The notes below the pieces were generated by a model that saw only the letters and a program-made list of their open reading frames with translations, was not told the origin of the DNA and ran no database searches. Of a stretch of DNA of 64,000 nt, positions 1 to 9,052 are shown piece by piece. Origin of the DNA: SURF-33 sp964598885. Its GTDB lineage: Bacteria > Desulfobacterota > Desulfobacteria > Desulfobacterales > Desulfosalsimonadaceae. Every line of letters begins with the position of its first letter. The first letter of the stretch is position 1. The stretch is from positions 1 through 64,000 of the forward strand of contig CAZRES010000004.1 of the NCBI GenBank assembly GCA_964598885.1, in the 5' to 3' direction. Both the position numbers and the translations under genes were made by a program.

Positions 1-523
1 CTCCGGCTTCCACCTGCTCATTGGCCAAAACGGTATGACAGGATTCGCACCAGTTAACAAAGGATTCCTTGCGCTGGACCATTTTCTTTTCAAACATCCG
101 GATAAACAGCCACTGCTCCCACCGGTAATATTCCGGCCGGCAAGTGGCGATTTCCCGATCCCAGTCATAGCTGAAACCGAGACGCTTGAGCTGGGCCCGC
201 ATGCTGTCGATATTGGCATAGGTCCATGCGGCCGGATGCGTGTTGTTGGCGATGGCGGCATTTTCCGCCGGCATGCCGAAAGCGTCCCACCCCATGGGAT
301 GAAGCACGTTGAATCCCCGCATTTTTTTATATCGGGCCACCACGTCTCCGATGGTGTAGTTACGTACGTGGCCCATATGAATTTTGCCGGAAGGATAGGG
401 GAACATCTCCAGCAGATAGTATTTCGGCCGATCAGGGTCTTCGACTACGTTAAATAATTTTTTTTCTTCCCATATCGCCTGCCACCGGGTTTCGATGGCC
501 TTTGGATCATAACGTCGGTTCAT
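1..523 (-). CDS. leuS: Leucyl-tRNA synthetase, N-terminal part (cut by window edge)
   Basis: Class I aminoacyl-tRNA synthetase that charges tRNA-Leu in the cytoplasm. Only the first 174 codons lie in the window; the reading frame is open to base 1. Translation from the ATG at 523 begins MNRRYDPKAIETRWQ, typical of LeuS, and the ATP-binding HIGH-type signature appears as PYPSGKIHMGH at residues 43-52, followed by VRNYTIGD. The later CxxC insert begins around NWCESCHTV. The gene is divergent from rng, with about 340 bp between the two starts. The ribosome binding site is weak. Family assignment is certain; the C-terminal editing and anticodon domains cannot be assessed. Confidence 0.95.
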   Translation of the reverse strand, partial: MNRRYDPKAIETRWQAIWEEKKLFNVVEDPDRPKYYLLEMFPYPSGKIHMGHVRNYTIGDVVARYKKMRGFNVLHPMGWDAFGMPAENAAIANNTHPAAWTYANIDSMRAQLKRLGFSYDWDREIATCRPEYYRWEQWLFIRMFEKKMVQRKESFVNWCESCHTVLANEQVEAG

Positions 524-566
524 ATGAAACGGTTCCACGTTGAAAATTAGGGGGTTGTTTTTTACT

Positions 567-602
567 GCGCACGTTCGCCTGTCTGGCGGAAGGTTGCGTG
601 CG
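567..602. repeat. Imperfect hairpin in the leuS-rng divergent region
   Basis: Outer arms CGCAC (568-572) and GTGCG (598-602) enclose an inner stem TTCGCC/GGCGGAA around the loop TGTCT (580-584), with an asymmetric internal loop. It lies in the leader of leuS, about 45-80 nt upstream of its ATG. It could be a leader structure or an operator-like dyad; the function is unknown. The rest of 524-706 shows nothing recognisable. Confidence 0.35.
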
Positions 603-706
603 GTTTTAAATTGGATTGGTCATGACACAGATTTTGGTAAATATCAAGGGGGATGGCAAGGAAATCGGGTTGGTTGATATCCTGACGCATGGATACATAA
701 AAAAAA

Positions 707-735
707 TTGACTTATGCTGTTTGATTCATTAATAT
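707..735 (+). promoter_or_regulatory. Sigma70-type promoter for rng
   Basis: TTGACT (707-712), a 17-nt spacer, then TAATAT (730-735): a near-consensus pair on the rng strand. The expected start near 742 would leave a leader of about 125 nt before the rng ATG at 866. Rng/RNase E genes in other bacteria often have long 5' UTRs used for autoregulation, but no specific structure was identified here. Confidence 0.6.
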
Positions 736-865
736 TCAAAGATTTGAGATCAGAAGAACCATAAGAAATTTTTTAATGCGTTTCCGGAGAAAATGACATT
801 TTGGACAGGGGGTTATGTCGCACTGGAACGCATCGATCTTTTATTATCATCGGAATTGAGGTGGA

Positions 866-2323
866 ATGAGTAAAATTTTAATTAACGCCGTGGACCCGGA
901 AGAGTGCCGGATCGCCAAGGTCAGCGATAACCGTCTGGAAGAGTTCCATATCGAGACAGCGGCCAAAGAAATTATTCATGGGAATATCTATAAAGGAGTG
1001 GTCGCCCGGGTAGAGCCGAGTTTGCAGGCCGTGTTTGTTGATTTCGGCGCCGAGCGGCATGGATTTCTCCAGAAGCATGAAATCCATCCGGATTATCTTC
1101 TTGACGACCCGTCCGGCGGTCAGTCCCTCAAAGACACGGTCAAGCGGGGCCAGGAACTGATCGTTCAGGTGACCAAGGATCCGTTTATGGAAAAAGGCGC
1201 CATGCTGACCACGTTTATTTCGCTGCCCGGCCGTCACACCGTTCTGATGCCGGGCAGCAAAACCATTGGTGTGTCCCGGCAGATTGAGGATGAGACGGAA
1301 CGCAAGCGGCTAAAGGAACTGGTGACCAAGCTAAAGATCCCCGAGGGCTACGGCGTCATTGTCCGGACCGCCGGCCAGGGATGCAATAAAACCACCATGC
1401 AGAAGGATTTCAGGTATCTGATGCGGCTATGGGAGGAGATCAAGGAAAAAGGCATCAGCGCAAAGGCTCCGGCTACGCTTTACAAGGATCGGGCGTTTGC
1501 CCTCCGGGTCATCCGGGATTATTTTACCGATGATATTACCGAAATATTGGTGGATGATCCGACAGTTTGCAATGAAATACTTGATTTTATAGGTATTATC
1601 GATCCTAAGTTTAAAAAGATCGTCAAGTTTTATGAGGCTGATAAGCCCGTATTTACCAAACACCAGCTTGAAGACCAGATCGCCTCCATATTCGACAACC
1701 GGGTCAAGCTCAAATCCGGCGGGTCCATTGTCATTGAGCAGACCGAGGCGATGGTTTCCATAGACGTTAATTCGGGAAAGGCTACCCAGAAATCCTCGAT
1801 TGAGGCAACCGCCCTTCAGACCAATCTGGAGGCAGCCGAGGAAATTGCCCGTCAGTTGAGGCTGCGGGATTTCGGGGGGTTGATTGTCATTGATTTTATT
1901 GATATGCGGGATCGCAAACACAAGGCCAAGGTGGAATCCACTCTCAAGGACCATCTCAAGTCCGACAAAGCCCGCACCAAAGTGGGCCGCATATCCGTGT
2001 TCGGACTCGTGGAAATGTCCAGGCAGCGGCTGCGGCCGTCGATCCGGTCGATTAATTTCGAGATCTGCCGCTCCTGCCAGGGACGAGGAGTGGTGCAATC
2101 GGTGGAATCCCTTGGCCTGGGGTTTTTACGAAAAATCCGCCTGGAGACCCTCAAAAAGGAATCCGGGACGGTCAGGGGTTATGTTCCCGCCGAGGTAGCG
2201 TCTTATCTCTTAAACCGGAAGAAAAAAGAGTTGCTCGACCTGGAAATGCGGCGGGAAATTTCTGTCATTATCGAGCCTGAGACCGGTATGCGGCCGGGAA
2301 CCTGCCGGATTGTATGGGAATAG
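866..2323 (+). CDS. rng: Ribonuclease G/E family endoribonuclease
   Basis: Single-strand-specific endoribonuclease of the RNase E/G family, acting in rRNA maturation and mRNA decay. The 485 residues fit the RNase G length, with no long C-terminal scaffold as in RNase E. An S1-like domain covers roughly residues 35-125 (HGNIYKGVVARVEPSLQAVF). The DNase-I-like catalytic domain carries the metal-binding aspartates in SIDVNSG (D300) and VIDFIDM (D343). The zinc link is CRSCQGRG (C401, C404), so tetramer formation is expected. The start is supported by an AGGTGG ribosome binding site shortly upstream. It is followed by a terminator-like hairpin and then the yajC-secDF genes. Confidence 0.95.
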   Translation: MSKILINAVDPEECRIAKVSDNRLEEFHIETAAKEIIHGNIYKGVVARVEPSLQAVFVDFGAERHGFLQKHEIHPDYLLDDPSGGQSLKDTVKRGQELIVQVTKDPFMEKGAMLTTFISLPGRHTVLMPGSKTIGVSRQIEDETERKRLKELVTKLKIPEGYGVIVRTAGQGCNKTTMQKDFRYLMRLWEEIKEKGISAKAPATLYKDRAFALRVIRDYFTDDITEILVDDPTVCNEILDFIGIIDPKFKKIVKFYEADKPVFTKHQLEDQIASIFDNRVKLKSGGSIVIEQTEAMVSIDVNSGKATQKSSIEATALQTNLEAAEEIARQLRLRDFGGLIVIDFIDMRDRKHKAKVESTLKDHLKSDKARTKVGRISVFGLVEMSRQRLRPSIRSINFEICRSCQGRGVVQSVESLGLGFLRKIRLETLKKESGTVRGYVPAEVASYLLNRKKKELLDLEMRREISVIIEPETGMRPGTCRIVWE

Positions 2324-2392
2324 AAAAGCATGATTCCGACCGCGACCCCAGAGGCGCTGGGACCGGGTCCGGAGGGTATTCTAAAGAACTGT

Positions 2393-2421
2393 TTGACGAT
2401 CCATTTTTTTTCACGTATGAG
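2393..2421 (+). promoter_or_regulatory. Possible promoter upstream of yajC
   Basis: TTGACG (2393-2398), 17 nt, TATGAG (2416-2421). The match is moderate. If active, transcription would start near 2428 and pass through the hairpin at 2468-2496 before reaching yajC. Confidence 0.3.
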
Positions 2422-2467
2422 AGGGCGAACTCAATCCGGTTAAACCGAAACCAACCGATCTGATGGG

Positions 2468-2496
2468 ACAGCATCCTCATGGTGCTGTTTTGTTTT
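2468..2496 (+). terminator. Hairpin plus T-rich tail between rng and yajC
   Basis: ACAGCATC (2468-2475), loop CTCAT, GGTGCTGT (2481-2488), then TTTGTTTT. The stem is 8 bp with one G-U pair, and the tail is U-rich but broken by a G. It is consistent with a moderate intrinsic terminator for rng, or an attenuator in a yajC leader. Confidence 0.5.
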
Positions 2497-2522
2497 GATA
2501 TTTTATTTAAGGAGGTAACAGC

Positions 2523-2873
2523 GTGATCAGTATTGCTTATGCTATGGGCCAGTCCGGCAATGTCGGCGATCCCGGAGCTGGAGGCGGATTTGCCGCGTTT
2601 ATCCCGATGATTCTTATTTTCGTGGTGTTTTATTTCCTGCTCATCCGGCCGCAACAGAAAAAGGCCAAGGCCCATCAGGAGATGATCGGCAATCTGAAAA
2701 AAGGGGACCGGGTCATCACCAACGGCGGAATCTACGGAATGGTTACCGGCCTGGATGAGGGCACGGCGACGATTGAAATCGCGGACAAGGTACGCGTCAA
2801 GGTAACCCGATCCAGCATCGCGGCCCTGGCCCAGGAATCCGGCAGCTCATCGTCACGGGATGTCAAAAAATAA
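2523..2873 (+). CDS. yajC: Preprotein translocase subunit YajC
   Basis: Small single-span inner-membrane protein that joins SecD and SecF in the Sec translocase accessory complex. The 116 residues have a short N-terminus with a Gly-rich stretch (GDPGAGGGFAAF), one membrane helix at about residues 24-43 (IPMILIFVVFYFLLI) and the family-typical RPQQKKAKAHQEM just after it. A small beta-rich cytoplasmic domain follows (KKGDRVITNGGIYG). The start is GTG, preceded by a strong AAGGAGG. The yajC-secD-secF order is the standard arrangement, with 33 nt to secD. Confidence 0.95.
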   Translation: MISIAYAMGQSGNVGDPGAGGGFAAFIPMILIFVVFYFLLIRPQQKKAKAHQEMIGNLKKGDRVITNGGIYGMVTGLDEGTATIEIADKVRVKVTRSSIAALAQESGSSSSRDVKK

Positions 2874-2906
2874 GATCGATTTACAGCAAATGAAAGGTCG
2901 GCAACA

Positions 2907-4478
2907 TTGAAAACAGTTTCCTGGAAAGTCGCGGTCGTCGGCGTGGCGCTGATTGTGTCCGTCATTTATGTGCTTCCAACTTTTTTCCCGGGATGGTGGC
3001 CTCACAAGCAGATCAATCTGGGCCTCGATCTCCAGGGCGGCATGCACCTGGTGTTGGAAGTGAAAACGGAAAAGGCGGTTGAGAATACCACGGAACGCAT
3101 GCGCAGTGAACTTCGGACCGCCCTCAGGGAAGCCAAAATCCGGCAGCGCGGCATTGATGTGACCGGCCTTTCCAGACTGGCGGTGTACCTGATGGATGCC
3201 GATGATGTTAAGCAATTCGAAACCCTTGTGAACTCTGATTTCTCGGACTTGGACATTCTTTCCCGTACCGATCGGGGCCGCGGGAGCCATCGGATTGATA
3301 TTGCCCTGTCCCCGGAATGGGTGGAACATATTAAAAAACAGGCGGTGGACCAGGCCTTGGAGACGATTCGCAATCGGATTGATGAATTCGGCGTGAGCGA
3401 ACCCGATATCCGGATTCAGGGTACCCAGCGGATTCTGATCCAGTTGCCCGGCATCACGGACACGGATCGGGCCAAGCAGCTTATCGGCAGGACGGCGCTG
3501 CTGGAGTTCAAGCTGTTGGATGAAACAGGCGATCTGGCAGAAGCCGTGGCCGGCGATGTCCCCTCCGGAAGTGAGGTGCTCTACGAAGCCGGTGATGTCC
3601 CTGAAGAGGAGCGGCAGCCGTATCTGGTGCGCAAGGAAACCCTGCTGACCGGCGCTTCCCTTACCGATGCCCGGGTCCAGATCGACACTCAGTTCAACGA
3701 ACCCTATGTGGCCATTGATTTTGACCGGCGGGGCGCCAGGGATTTTGAGCGGATCACGGGAGAAAACGTCAAACGCCGTCTGGCTATTATTTTAGACGGC
3801 AGGGTCTATTCCGCACCGGCGATCCAGGAAAAGATCGCCGGCGGCAAGGCCCGGATCACCGGTAATTTCGATATGACTGAAGCCCGGGATTTGGCTATCG
3901 TACTGCGGGCCGGAGCCCTGCCGGCGCCGGTGGAAATCATCGAGGAGCGGACCGTGGGGCCGGCTCTGGGTCATGATTCGATCCGCAAAGGGATTCGCTC
4001 CATGATCGTCGGCGGCATTCTGGTGCTTTTGTTCATGATGATCTATTACAAAGGTTCCGGTGCGATCGCCAACTTGGCCCTGGTATTTAATATCATCCTG
4101 ATCGCCGCAGGCCTGGCGGCGTTCGGCGCGACGCTGACCTTGCCCGGCATGGCCGGGATTATTCTGACCATCGGCATGGCCGTGGACGCCAATGTCATCA
4201 TTTTTGAACGGATACGGGAGGAACTGCGTCTGGGGAAAACCCCGCTGGCCGCCATTGCCGCTGGATTCGACCGGGCAAGTCTGACCATTTTAGACGCCAA
4301 CGTCACCACCCTGATCGCGGCTCTGGTCCTGTTTCAGTTCGGTACCGGGCCGGTCAAAGGCTTTGCCGTAACCTTGAGTCTGGGGGTACTGGCCAGTTTG
4401 TTTACAGCACTGGTGTTTTCCCGTTTACTATTCGAACGTATTTATAACAGCTTTAAATTCAAGACGGTCAGCATTTAA
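2907..4478 (+). CDS. secD: Protein translocase subunit SecD
   Basis: RND-family inner-membrane protein that uses the proton motive force to pull secreted proteins across the membrane together with SecF. The 523 residues comprise an N-terminal membrane helix (about 8-25), a large periplasmic P1 domain that includes the family motif LGLDLQGGMHLVLEV near residue 38, and five C-terminal helices with GMAVDANVIIFERIREE, the conserved RND helix-4 signature. The start is TTG at 2907, because the upstream ATG at 2890 is closed by a stop immediately before it. A GAAAGG ribosome binding site supports it. secF follows after 18 nt. Confidence 0.96.
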   Translation: MKTVSWKVAVVGVALIVSVIYVLPTFFPGWWPHKQINLGLDLQGGMHLVLEVKTEKAVENTTERMRSELRTALREAKIRQRGIDVTGLSRLAVYLMDADDVKQFETLVNSDFSDLDILSRTDRGRGSHRIDIALSPEWVEHIKKQAVDQALETIRNRIDEFGVSEPDIRIQGTQRILIQLPGITDTDRAKQLIGRTALLEFKLLDETGDLAEAVAGDVPSGSEVLYEAGDVPEEERQPYLVRKETLLTGASLTDARVQIDTQFNEPYVAIDFDRRGARDFERITGENVKRRLAIILDGRVYSAPAIQEKIAGGKARITGNFDMTEARDLAIVLRAGALPAPVEIIEERTVGPALGHDSIRKGIRSMIVGGILVLLFMMIYYKGSGAIANLALVFNIILIAAGLAAFGATLTLPGMAGIILTIGMAVDANVIIFERIREELRLGKTPLAAIAAGFDRASLTILDANVTTLIAALVLFQFGTGPVKGFAVTLSLGVLASLFTALVFSRLLFERIYNSFKFKTVSI

Positions 4479-4496
4479 AAAAGGAAATCATTGTTC

Positions 4497-5555
4497 ATGG
4501 AACTCATCAAACCCGGAACCCGTATTGATTTTGTCGGCAAGCGAAACATCGCCTATATCTTTTCCCTGGCCATGATTGTGATCAGTATTTTTTCCCTGCT
4601 TCTGCACGGCGGACCCAAGCTGGGAGTAGATTTTGCCGGCGGCACCGTGATCCAGATCCAGGCGGCTCAACCGGTAAGCATCGACAGCATCCGGGATGGA
4701 CTTGTCCAGGTAAATCTGGAGGGCTCGGCGGTGCAGCGGTTCGGCCCTGCCGAAGATAACGCTTATCTGATTCGGGCCTCCAGCGCCATTGATACCGGTA
4801 CGGGTTTTGCGGATGAGCTCGAAATGCTCCTGTCGTCCTCCACCGGTGCGGAAATCGATATCCAGCGGGTGGAAATGGTGGGACCCCAGGTGGGCAAGGA
4901 CCTGCGGGCCAAAGCGCTGTATGCCATGTTTTACGCACTGATCTTTATCGCCATTTACATTTCCGGCCGGTTTGAAATGAAATGGGCCTTGTCCGTCATC
5001 ATGGCCCTGGCTCTGACCGGCGCGGTTTATATTTTTTCGCTGTTAAATGTCAGTATTCCGATCTTGATCATCGTGGCTCTGGCGGTCACGCTGCTTCTTT
5101 TCTGGCAGCTGCGGCTGCGATACGCCATGGGCGCCATTGTGGCCCTGATCCATGACGTTATTATCACCGTGGGTGTGTTTTCCCTGCTTGACATCGAACT
5201 GACTCTGACCGTGGTGGCGGCACTGCTGACCATCGTGGGGTATTCCTTGAATGATACGATTATCATATTTGACCGGATCCGGGAGAACCAGAAGCGTGCC
5301 CATCGCCGGTCCACAGAAGAGATTATCAACAGGAGCGTCAACGAAACCCTGAGCCGGACCATCCTTACGGCCCTGACCACGCTGATCGTGGTGCTGTGTC
5401 TTTATTTTCTGGGCGGGGATATCATTCATGATTTTGCCCGTGCCTTGATACTCGGGGTGGTTATCGGCACGTACTCGTCGATTTACGTGGCCAGCCCCGT
5501 GCTGCTTTTTTTCCGGGATGACCCGGCCACGGCCGCCGTACCGGCCAGGGCCTGA
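4497..5555 (+). CDS. secF: Protein translocase subunit SecF
   Basis: Partner of SecD in the proton-driven translocase accessory complex. From the ATG at 4497 it has 352 residues: an N-terminal membrane helix, the SecF motif LGVDFAGGTVIQIQ near residue 44, a periplasmic domain and five further helices with GYSLNDTIIIFDRIREN, the SecF counterpart of the SecD helix-4 signature. A TTG six bases upstream is in frame, but the AAGGAA at 4481-4486 is better placed for the ATG. It is about 40 nt ahead of dprA, which may be co-transcribed. Confidence 0.96.
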   Translation: MELIKPGTRIDFVGKRNIAYIFSLAMIVISIFSLLLHGGPKLGVDFAGGTVIQIQAAQPVSIDSIRDGLVQVNLEGSAVQRFGPAEDNAYLIRASSAIDTGTGFADELEMLLSSSTGAEIDIQRVEMVGPQVGKDLRAKALYAMFYALIFIAIYISGRFEMKWALSVIMALALTGAVYIFSLLNVSIPILIIVALAVTLLLFWQLRLRYAMGAIVALIHDVIITVGVFSLLDIELTLTVVAALLTIVGYSLNDTIIIFDRIRENQKRAHRRSTEEIINRSVNETLSRTILTALTTLIVVLCLYFLGGDIIHDFARALILGVVIGTYSSIYVASPVLLFFRDDPATAAVPARA

Positions 5556-5594
5556 TCGACCGGGGAAATAGACGTTATCGGAGGTTACGCAAGC

Positions 5595-6758
5595 ATGGCC
5601 GACATCGGGACCTGGCTGGCGCTGAAAAGCGTGCCCGGCGTAGGCAATCATGTCTACAAGCAGTTGATTGTGAAATTTACGACTCCGGAAAAGGTTTTTT
5701 CCGCCAATGAGACCGAGCTCATGGAGGTGGAAGGTGTCAGCCCGAGGCTGGCCCGGGCCATCCGGACGCATCGTTTCGAGGCCGGTCCCCGGGAAGAAAT
5801 TCAACGGGCCGGTCAACTCGGCTGTCGGATCATCTCCTTTAATAGTCCCGATTACCCCTCCCTGCTGCGGCATATTCCGGATCCCCCGCCCTATCTGTAT
5901 GTGCGGGGTCGTTTCCCGGTTTTCGAAAACAGCATCGCTGTTGTCGGCGCCCGTCAGGCATCGGGTTACGGAAAGGCCGCCGCCCGACGTCTGGCCGGGG
6001 AACTGGCGGCCATGGGCTGGACTATTGTCAGCGGCATGGCCCGTGGCATTGATACGGCGGCCCACAAGGGCGCTCTGGAGGCAGGGGGAAGGACCATCGC
6101 GGTCATGGGAAGCGGATTTGCCGAAATCTATCCGCCGGAAAACCGGATCTTGTGTGACCGCATCGGCGAACAGGGCGCGATGCTATCGGAATTTCCGGTT
6201 CATGAGCCGCCCAATGCCTACAATTTCCCGGCGCGGAATCGGATTATCTCCGGGATGACTCTGGGCACCGTGGTGGTGGAAGCCTCGGCTAAAAGCGGCT
6301 CTTTGATCACTGCCCGTCTGGCTGCGGAACAGGGGCGGGAGGTGTTTGCCATACCCGGCAGCATTCATTCCCATACCAGTCAGGGCACGCACAGTCTTTT
6401 GAAACAGGGCGCCAAGCTGGTGACCACGGTGGAAGACATCATCGAAGAATTTGTCCGGTTTCAGGTTCCGGCCGCTGTTGGCGGAACCGGGGTTTCCCCT
6501 GAAAATCCGGGACCGTTGGATAAAAAACCGGCTTTATCCGGTCCGGCCGGATCAGCCGTGGTATCGCCGAATCTTTCTCCGGATCACGCGGCTCTATTGG
6601 AAATGATCGACGCTTATCCCGTGCATATTGATGATCTGTGCCGGAAGTCCGGAATGGACGCGGGGCGGCTTTCCGGTCTGTTGCTTACTCTTGAACTCAA
6701 GGGCCTGATCGTTCAGCAGCCCGGCAAATATTTCTGCCTGAAAGAGGAATCCCGTTGA
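5595..6758 (+). CDS. dprA: DNA-processing protein DprA (Smf)
   Basis: DprA binds incoming single-stranded DNA and loads RecA during natural transformation. The 387 residues hold an N-terminal HhH/SAM-like region (about 1-65), a Rossmann-like DprA fold with SIAVVGARQASGYG (112-126), SGMARGIDTAAHKGAL (146-161) and GSGFAEIYPPENR (172-184), and a C-terminal winged-helix domain (about 312-385). A GGAGG ribosome binding site precedes the ATG. The final codons overlap the topA start by 4 nt (TTGA), so the two are translationally coupled, a common pairing. A ComEA-like HhH protein is encoded at 29 kb, but the window holds no complete uptake machinery. Confidence 0.95.
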   Translation: MADIGTWLALKSVPGVGNHVYKQLIVKFTTPEKVFSANETELMEVEGVSPRLARAIRTHRFEAGPREEIQRAGQLGCRIISFNSPDYPSLLRHIPDPPPYLYVRGRFPVFENSIAVVGARQASGYGKAAARRLAGELAAMGWTIVSGMARGIDTAAHKGALEAGGRTIAVMGSGFAEIYPPENRILCDRIGEQGAMLSEFPVHEPPNAYNFPARNRIISGMTLGTVVVEASAKSGSLITARLAAEQGREVFAIPGSIHSHTSQGTHSLLKQGAKLVTTVEDIIEEFVRFQVPAAVGGTGVSPENPGPLDKKPALSGPAGSAVVSPNLSPDHAALLEMIDAYPVHIDDLCRKSGMDAGRLSGLLLTLELKGLIVQQPGKYFCLKEESR

Positions 6759-9034
6759 CAAAACCGCTGTTAATCGTTGAATCACCGACCAAGGTCAAAA
6801 CCCTTAACAAGTATGTGGGCAAGACGTATAACGTGGCTTCCACAGTGGGTCATATCCGCGATCTTCCCGAGCGGGACCTTGGCATAGACATTGAAAAAAA
6901 TTTTACGCCCAAATACGTGACCATCAAGGGGAAACAGAAAGTCGTGCAAGCTCTGAAAAACGCGGCAAAAGATACGGAGGATGTTTTTCTGGCCGCGGAC
7001 CCGGATCGGGAAGGAGAGGCCATTGCCTGGCATGCGGCCGATATCCTTAAAAAACCCGGCCGCCGGTTTCACCGGATCCTGTTTCACGAACTCACCGCCA
7101 GGGGCGTCCAGGAAGCGCTGGCCGCGCCCCGGGACTTAAATCCCCACAAATACAAGGCCCAGCAGACCCGCCGGCTCCTGGATCGCCTGGTGGGATACCA
7201 GATTTCGCCGATTTTATGGAAAAAGGTGAAATACGGGTTGAGCGCGGGACGGGTCCAGTCCGTGGCCGTCAGAATCATCTGCGAGCGGGAGCGGGCCATC
7301 CAGGCATTTGAGCCGGAGGAATATTGGACCATTACCGCTCTTCTTGAAGGGGACGCACCCCCTCCGTTTGCGGCAAAGCTCCAGAAAAAAAACAATAAAA
7401 AAATCAGTATTCCGGATCAGGCGACGGCCGAAGCCATCACGGCGGATCTGAAAACTGCGGATTTCGTGGTGGATAAAGTTACGAAAAAAACCGTTCGACG
7501 CAATCCCTATCCGCCGTTTATCACCAGCAAGCTGCAGCAAGAAGCCATCCGCAAACTGCGGTTTTCCGCCAAAAAGACCATGAGCGTGGCCCAGCAGCTC
7601 TATGAGGGCCTGGATCTGGGGGACGGAGAGTATATCGGGCTTATCACCTATATGCGCACGGACTCCATCCGGATATCCGCGGAAGCGGCCGGGGAGGCCC
7701 TGGATCTGATCCGGGAGCGGTTTGGCCCGGAATATGCCCTGGACAAGCCTCGTTTTTTTAAAAATAAAAACAAGGTTCAGGACGCCCATGAGGCCATACG
7801 ACCCACGTCCGTGACCTACACGCCGGAATCCGTGGCTTCCTATCTGAGCCGGGACCAGCTTGCTCTTTACCGTTTGATCTGGCAGCGATTCGTGGCTTCT
7901 CAAATGGCACAGGCCGTTATCCACCAGGTCACCGTGACCATTCGGGCCGGGGAGTACGGACTTTCGGCCACCGGCTCCACCGTGGCTTTCCCTGGATTTC
8001 TGGCCCTTTACCGGACCGCGGACGACGAGGAAAAAGAGCGGGGCGACCAGGAAAAGGCGGTGCTTCCGGAACTGGCCGAAGCCATGGCGCTGACAGTAAA
8101 ACAGCTCGACCCCCGGCAGCATTTTACGGCGCCGCCTCCGCGGTTTTCCGAGGCGTCTCTGGTCAAGGAACTCGAAGAAAACGGCATCGGCCGACCCAGC
8201 ACCTATGCGGCCATTCTTTCCACCATCCAGGACAAGGGATATGTGGAGCTTGTCAAAGGCTATTTCCGGCCCAGCGAACTCGGATTTATCGTCAGCGATC
8301 TTCTGGTGGAAAATTTTCCCGACATCTTGAGCGTGGATTTTACCGCCAACCTGGAAAATGACCTGGACAAGGTGGAAACCGCCGAGACCGATGCTTTAGA
8401 TTTGTTGAAAAAATTTTACCGCAAATTCGAACAGCGCCTGGAATCCGCCGCCGCCAATATGCTTTCCGTAAAGGGCGTGGGCGTGCCCACAGAGCTTGAT
8501 TGTCCGGCCTGCGGCAAGCGACTTCATATCAAGATAGGGAAAAATGGTCCGTTTCTGGCCTGTGAAGGCTATCCGGAATGCACCTGGTCTCGGAATTATG
8601 TCCGGAATGAAAAAGGGAAACTGATTCCGGAAGAACCCGCGCAACAGACGGCCGAAGGCGAAATCTGTCCCCAATGCGGAGGGGGCATGGTGCAGAAAAA
8701 AGGAAAATTCGGCGATTTTCTGGCCTGTGCCGCCTATCCCAATTGCAAATATACCCGCTCGGTCCACAACGGGGCCGGGGCTAAAACCACGGGCGTATCC
8801 TGCCCGGAGCCGGGCTGCACCGGGGAGATCATGGAACGGGTGTCCAAGCGGGGCAAAATTTTTTACGGCTGCAGCCGCTTTCCCAAATGCAATTTCGCCA
8901 CCTGGGACAAGCCCGTAGCCCGGACCTGCCCCCGATGCAATGCCGGATTTATGGTGGAAAAAGAAACCAAAAAACAGGGCAGAATTTACAAGTGCCTTAA
9001 TTCGGCATGCAACTATTCGGAACCGGCAGAGTAG
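6755..9034 (+). CDS. topA: DNA topoisomerase I
   Basis: Type IA topoisomerase that relaxes negative supercoils. The 759 residues begin with a TOPRIM domain (PLLIVESPTKVKTLNKY; acidic metal motif ADPDREGE with D82, D84, E86). The catalytic tyrosine is Y299 in TYMRTDS. Conserved SAGRVQSVAVR (163-173) and GIGRPSTYA follow. The C-terminus carries four zinc-ribbon-like units: CPACGKR, CPQCGGG, CPEPGC and CPRCN, each closed by a later Cys pair or single Cys. The TTG start overlaps the dprA stop. It is convergent with the next gene, with only 18 bp between stops and no evident terminator. Confidence 0.97.
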   Translation: MTKPLLIVESPTKVKTLNKYVGKTYNVASTVGHIRDLPERDLGIDIEKNFTPKYVTIKGKQKVVQALKNAAKDTEDVFLAADPDREGEAIAWHAADILKKPGRRFHRILFHELTARGVQEALAAPRDLNPHKYKAQQTRRLLDRLVGYQISPILWKKVKYGLSAGRVQSVAVRIICERERAIQAFEPEEYWTITALLEGDAPPPFAAKLQKKNNKKISIPDQATAEAITADLKTADFVVDKVTKKTVRRNPYPPFITSKLQQEAIRKLRFSAKKTMSVAQQLYEGLDLGDGEYIGLITYMRTDSIRISAEAAGEALDLIRERFGPEYALDKPRFFKNKNKVQDAHEAIRPTSVTYTPESVASYLSRDQLALYRLIWQRFVASQMAQAVIHQVTVTIRAGEYGLSATGSTVAFPGFLALYRTADDEEKERGDQEKAVLPELAEAMALTVKQLDPRQHFTAPPPRFSEASLVKELEENGIGRPSTYAAILSTIQDKGYVELVKGYFRPSELGFIVSDLLVENFPDILSVDFTANLENDLDKVETAETDALDLLKKFYRKFEQRLESAAANMLSVKGVGVPTELDCPACGKRLHIKIGKNGPFLACEGYPECTWSRNYVRNEKGKLIPEEPAQQTAEGEICPQCGGGMVQKKGKFGDFLACAAYPNCKYTRSVHNGAGAKTTGVSCPEPGCTGEIMERVSKRGKIFYGCSRFPKCNFATWDKPVARTCPRCNAGFMVEKETKKQGRIYKCLNSACNYSEPAE

Positions 9035-9052
9035 GGAGAATGCCCCGATTTT

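Noticed and set aside
35..457. Plus-strand frame over the left edge
   Set aside because: The minus strand encodes LeuS with its HMGH signature; the plus frame is a shadow.
5043..6065. 340-codon open frame antisense to secF and dprA
   Set aside because: Opposite two certain genes and compositionally odd.
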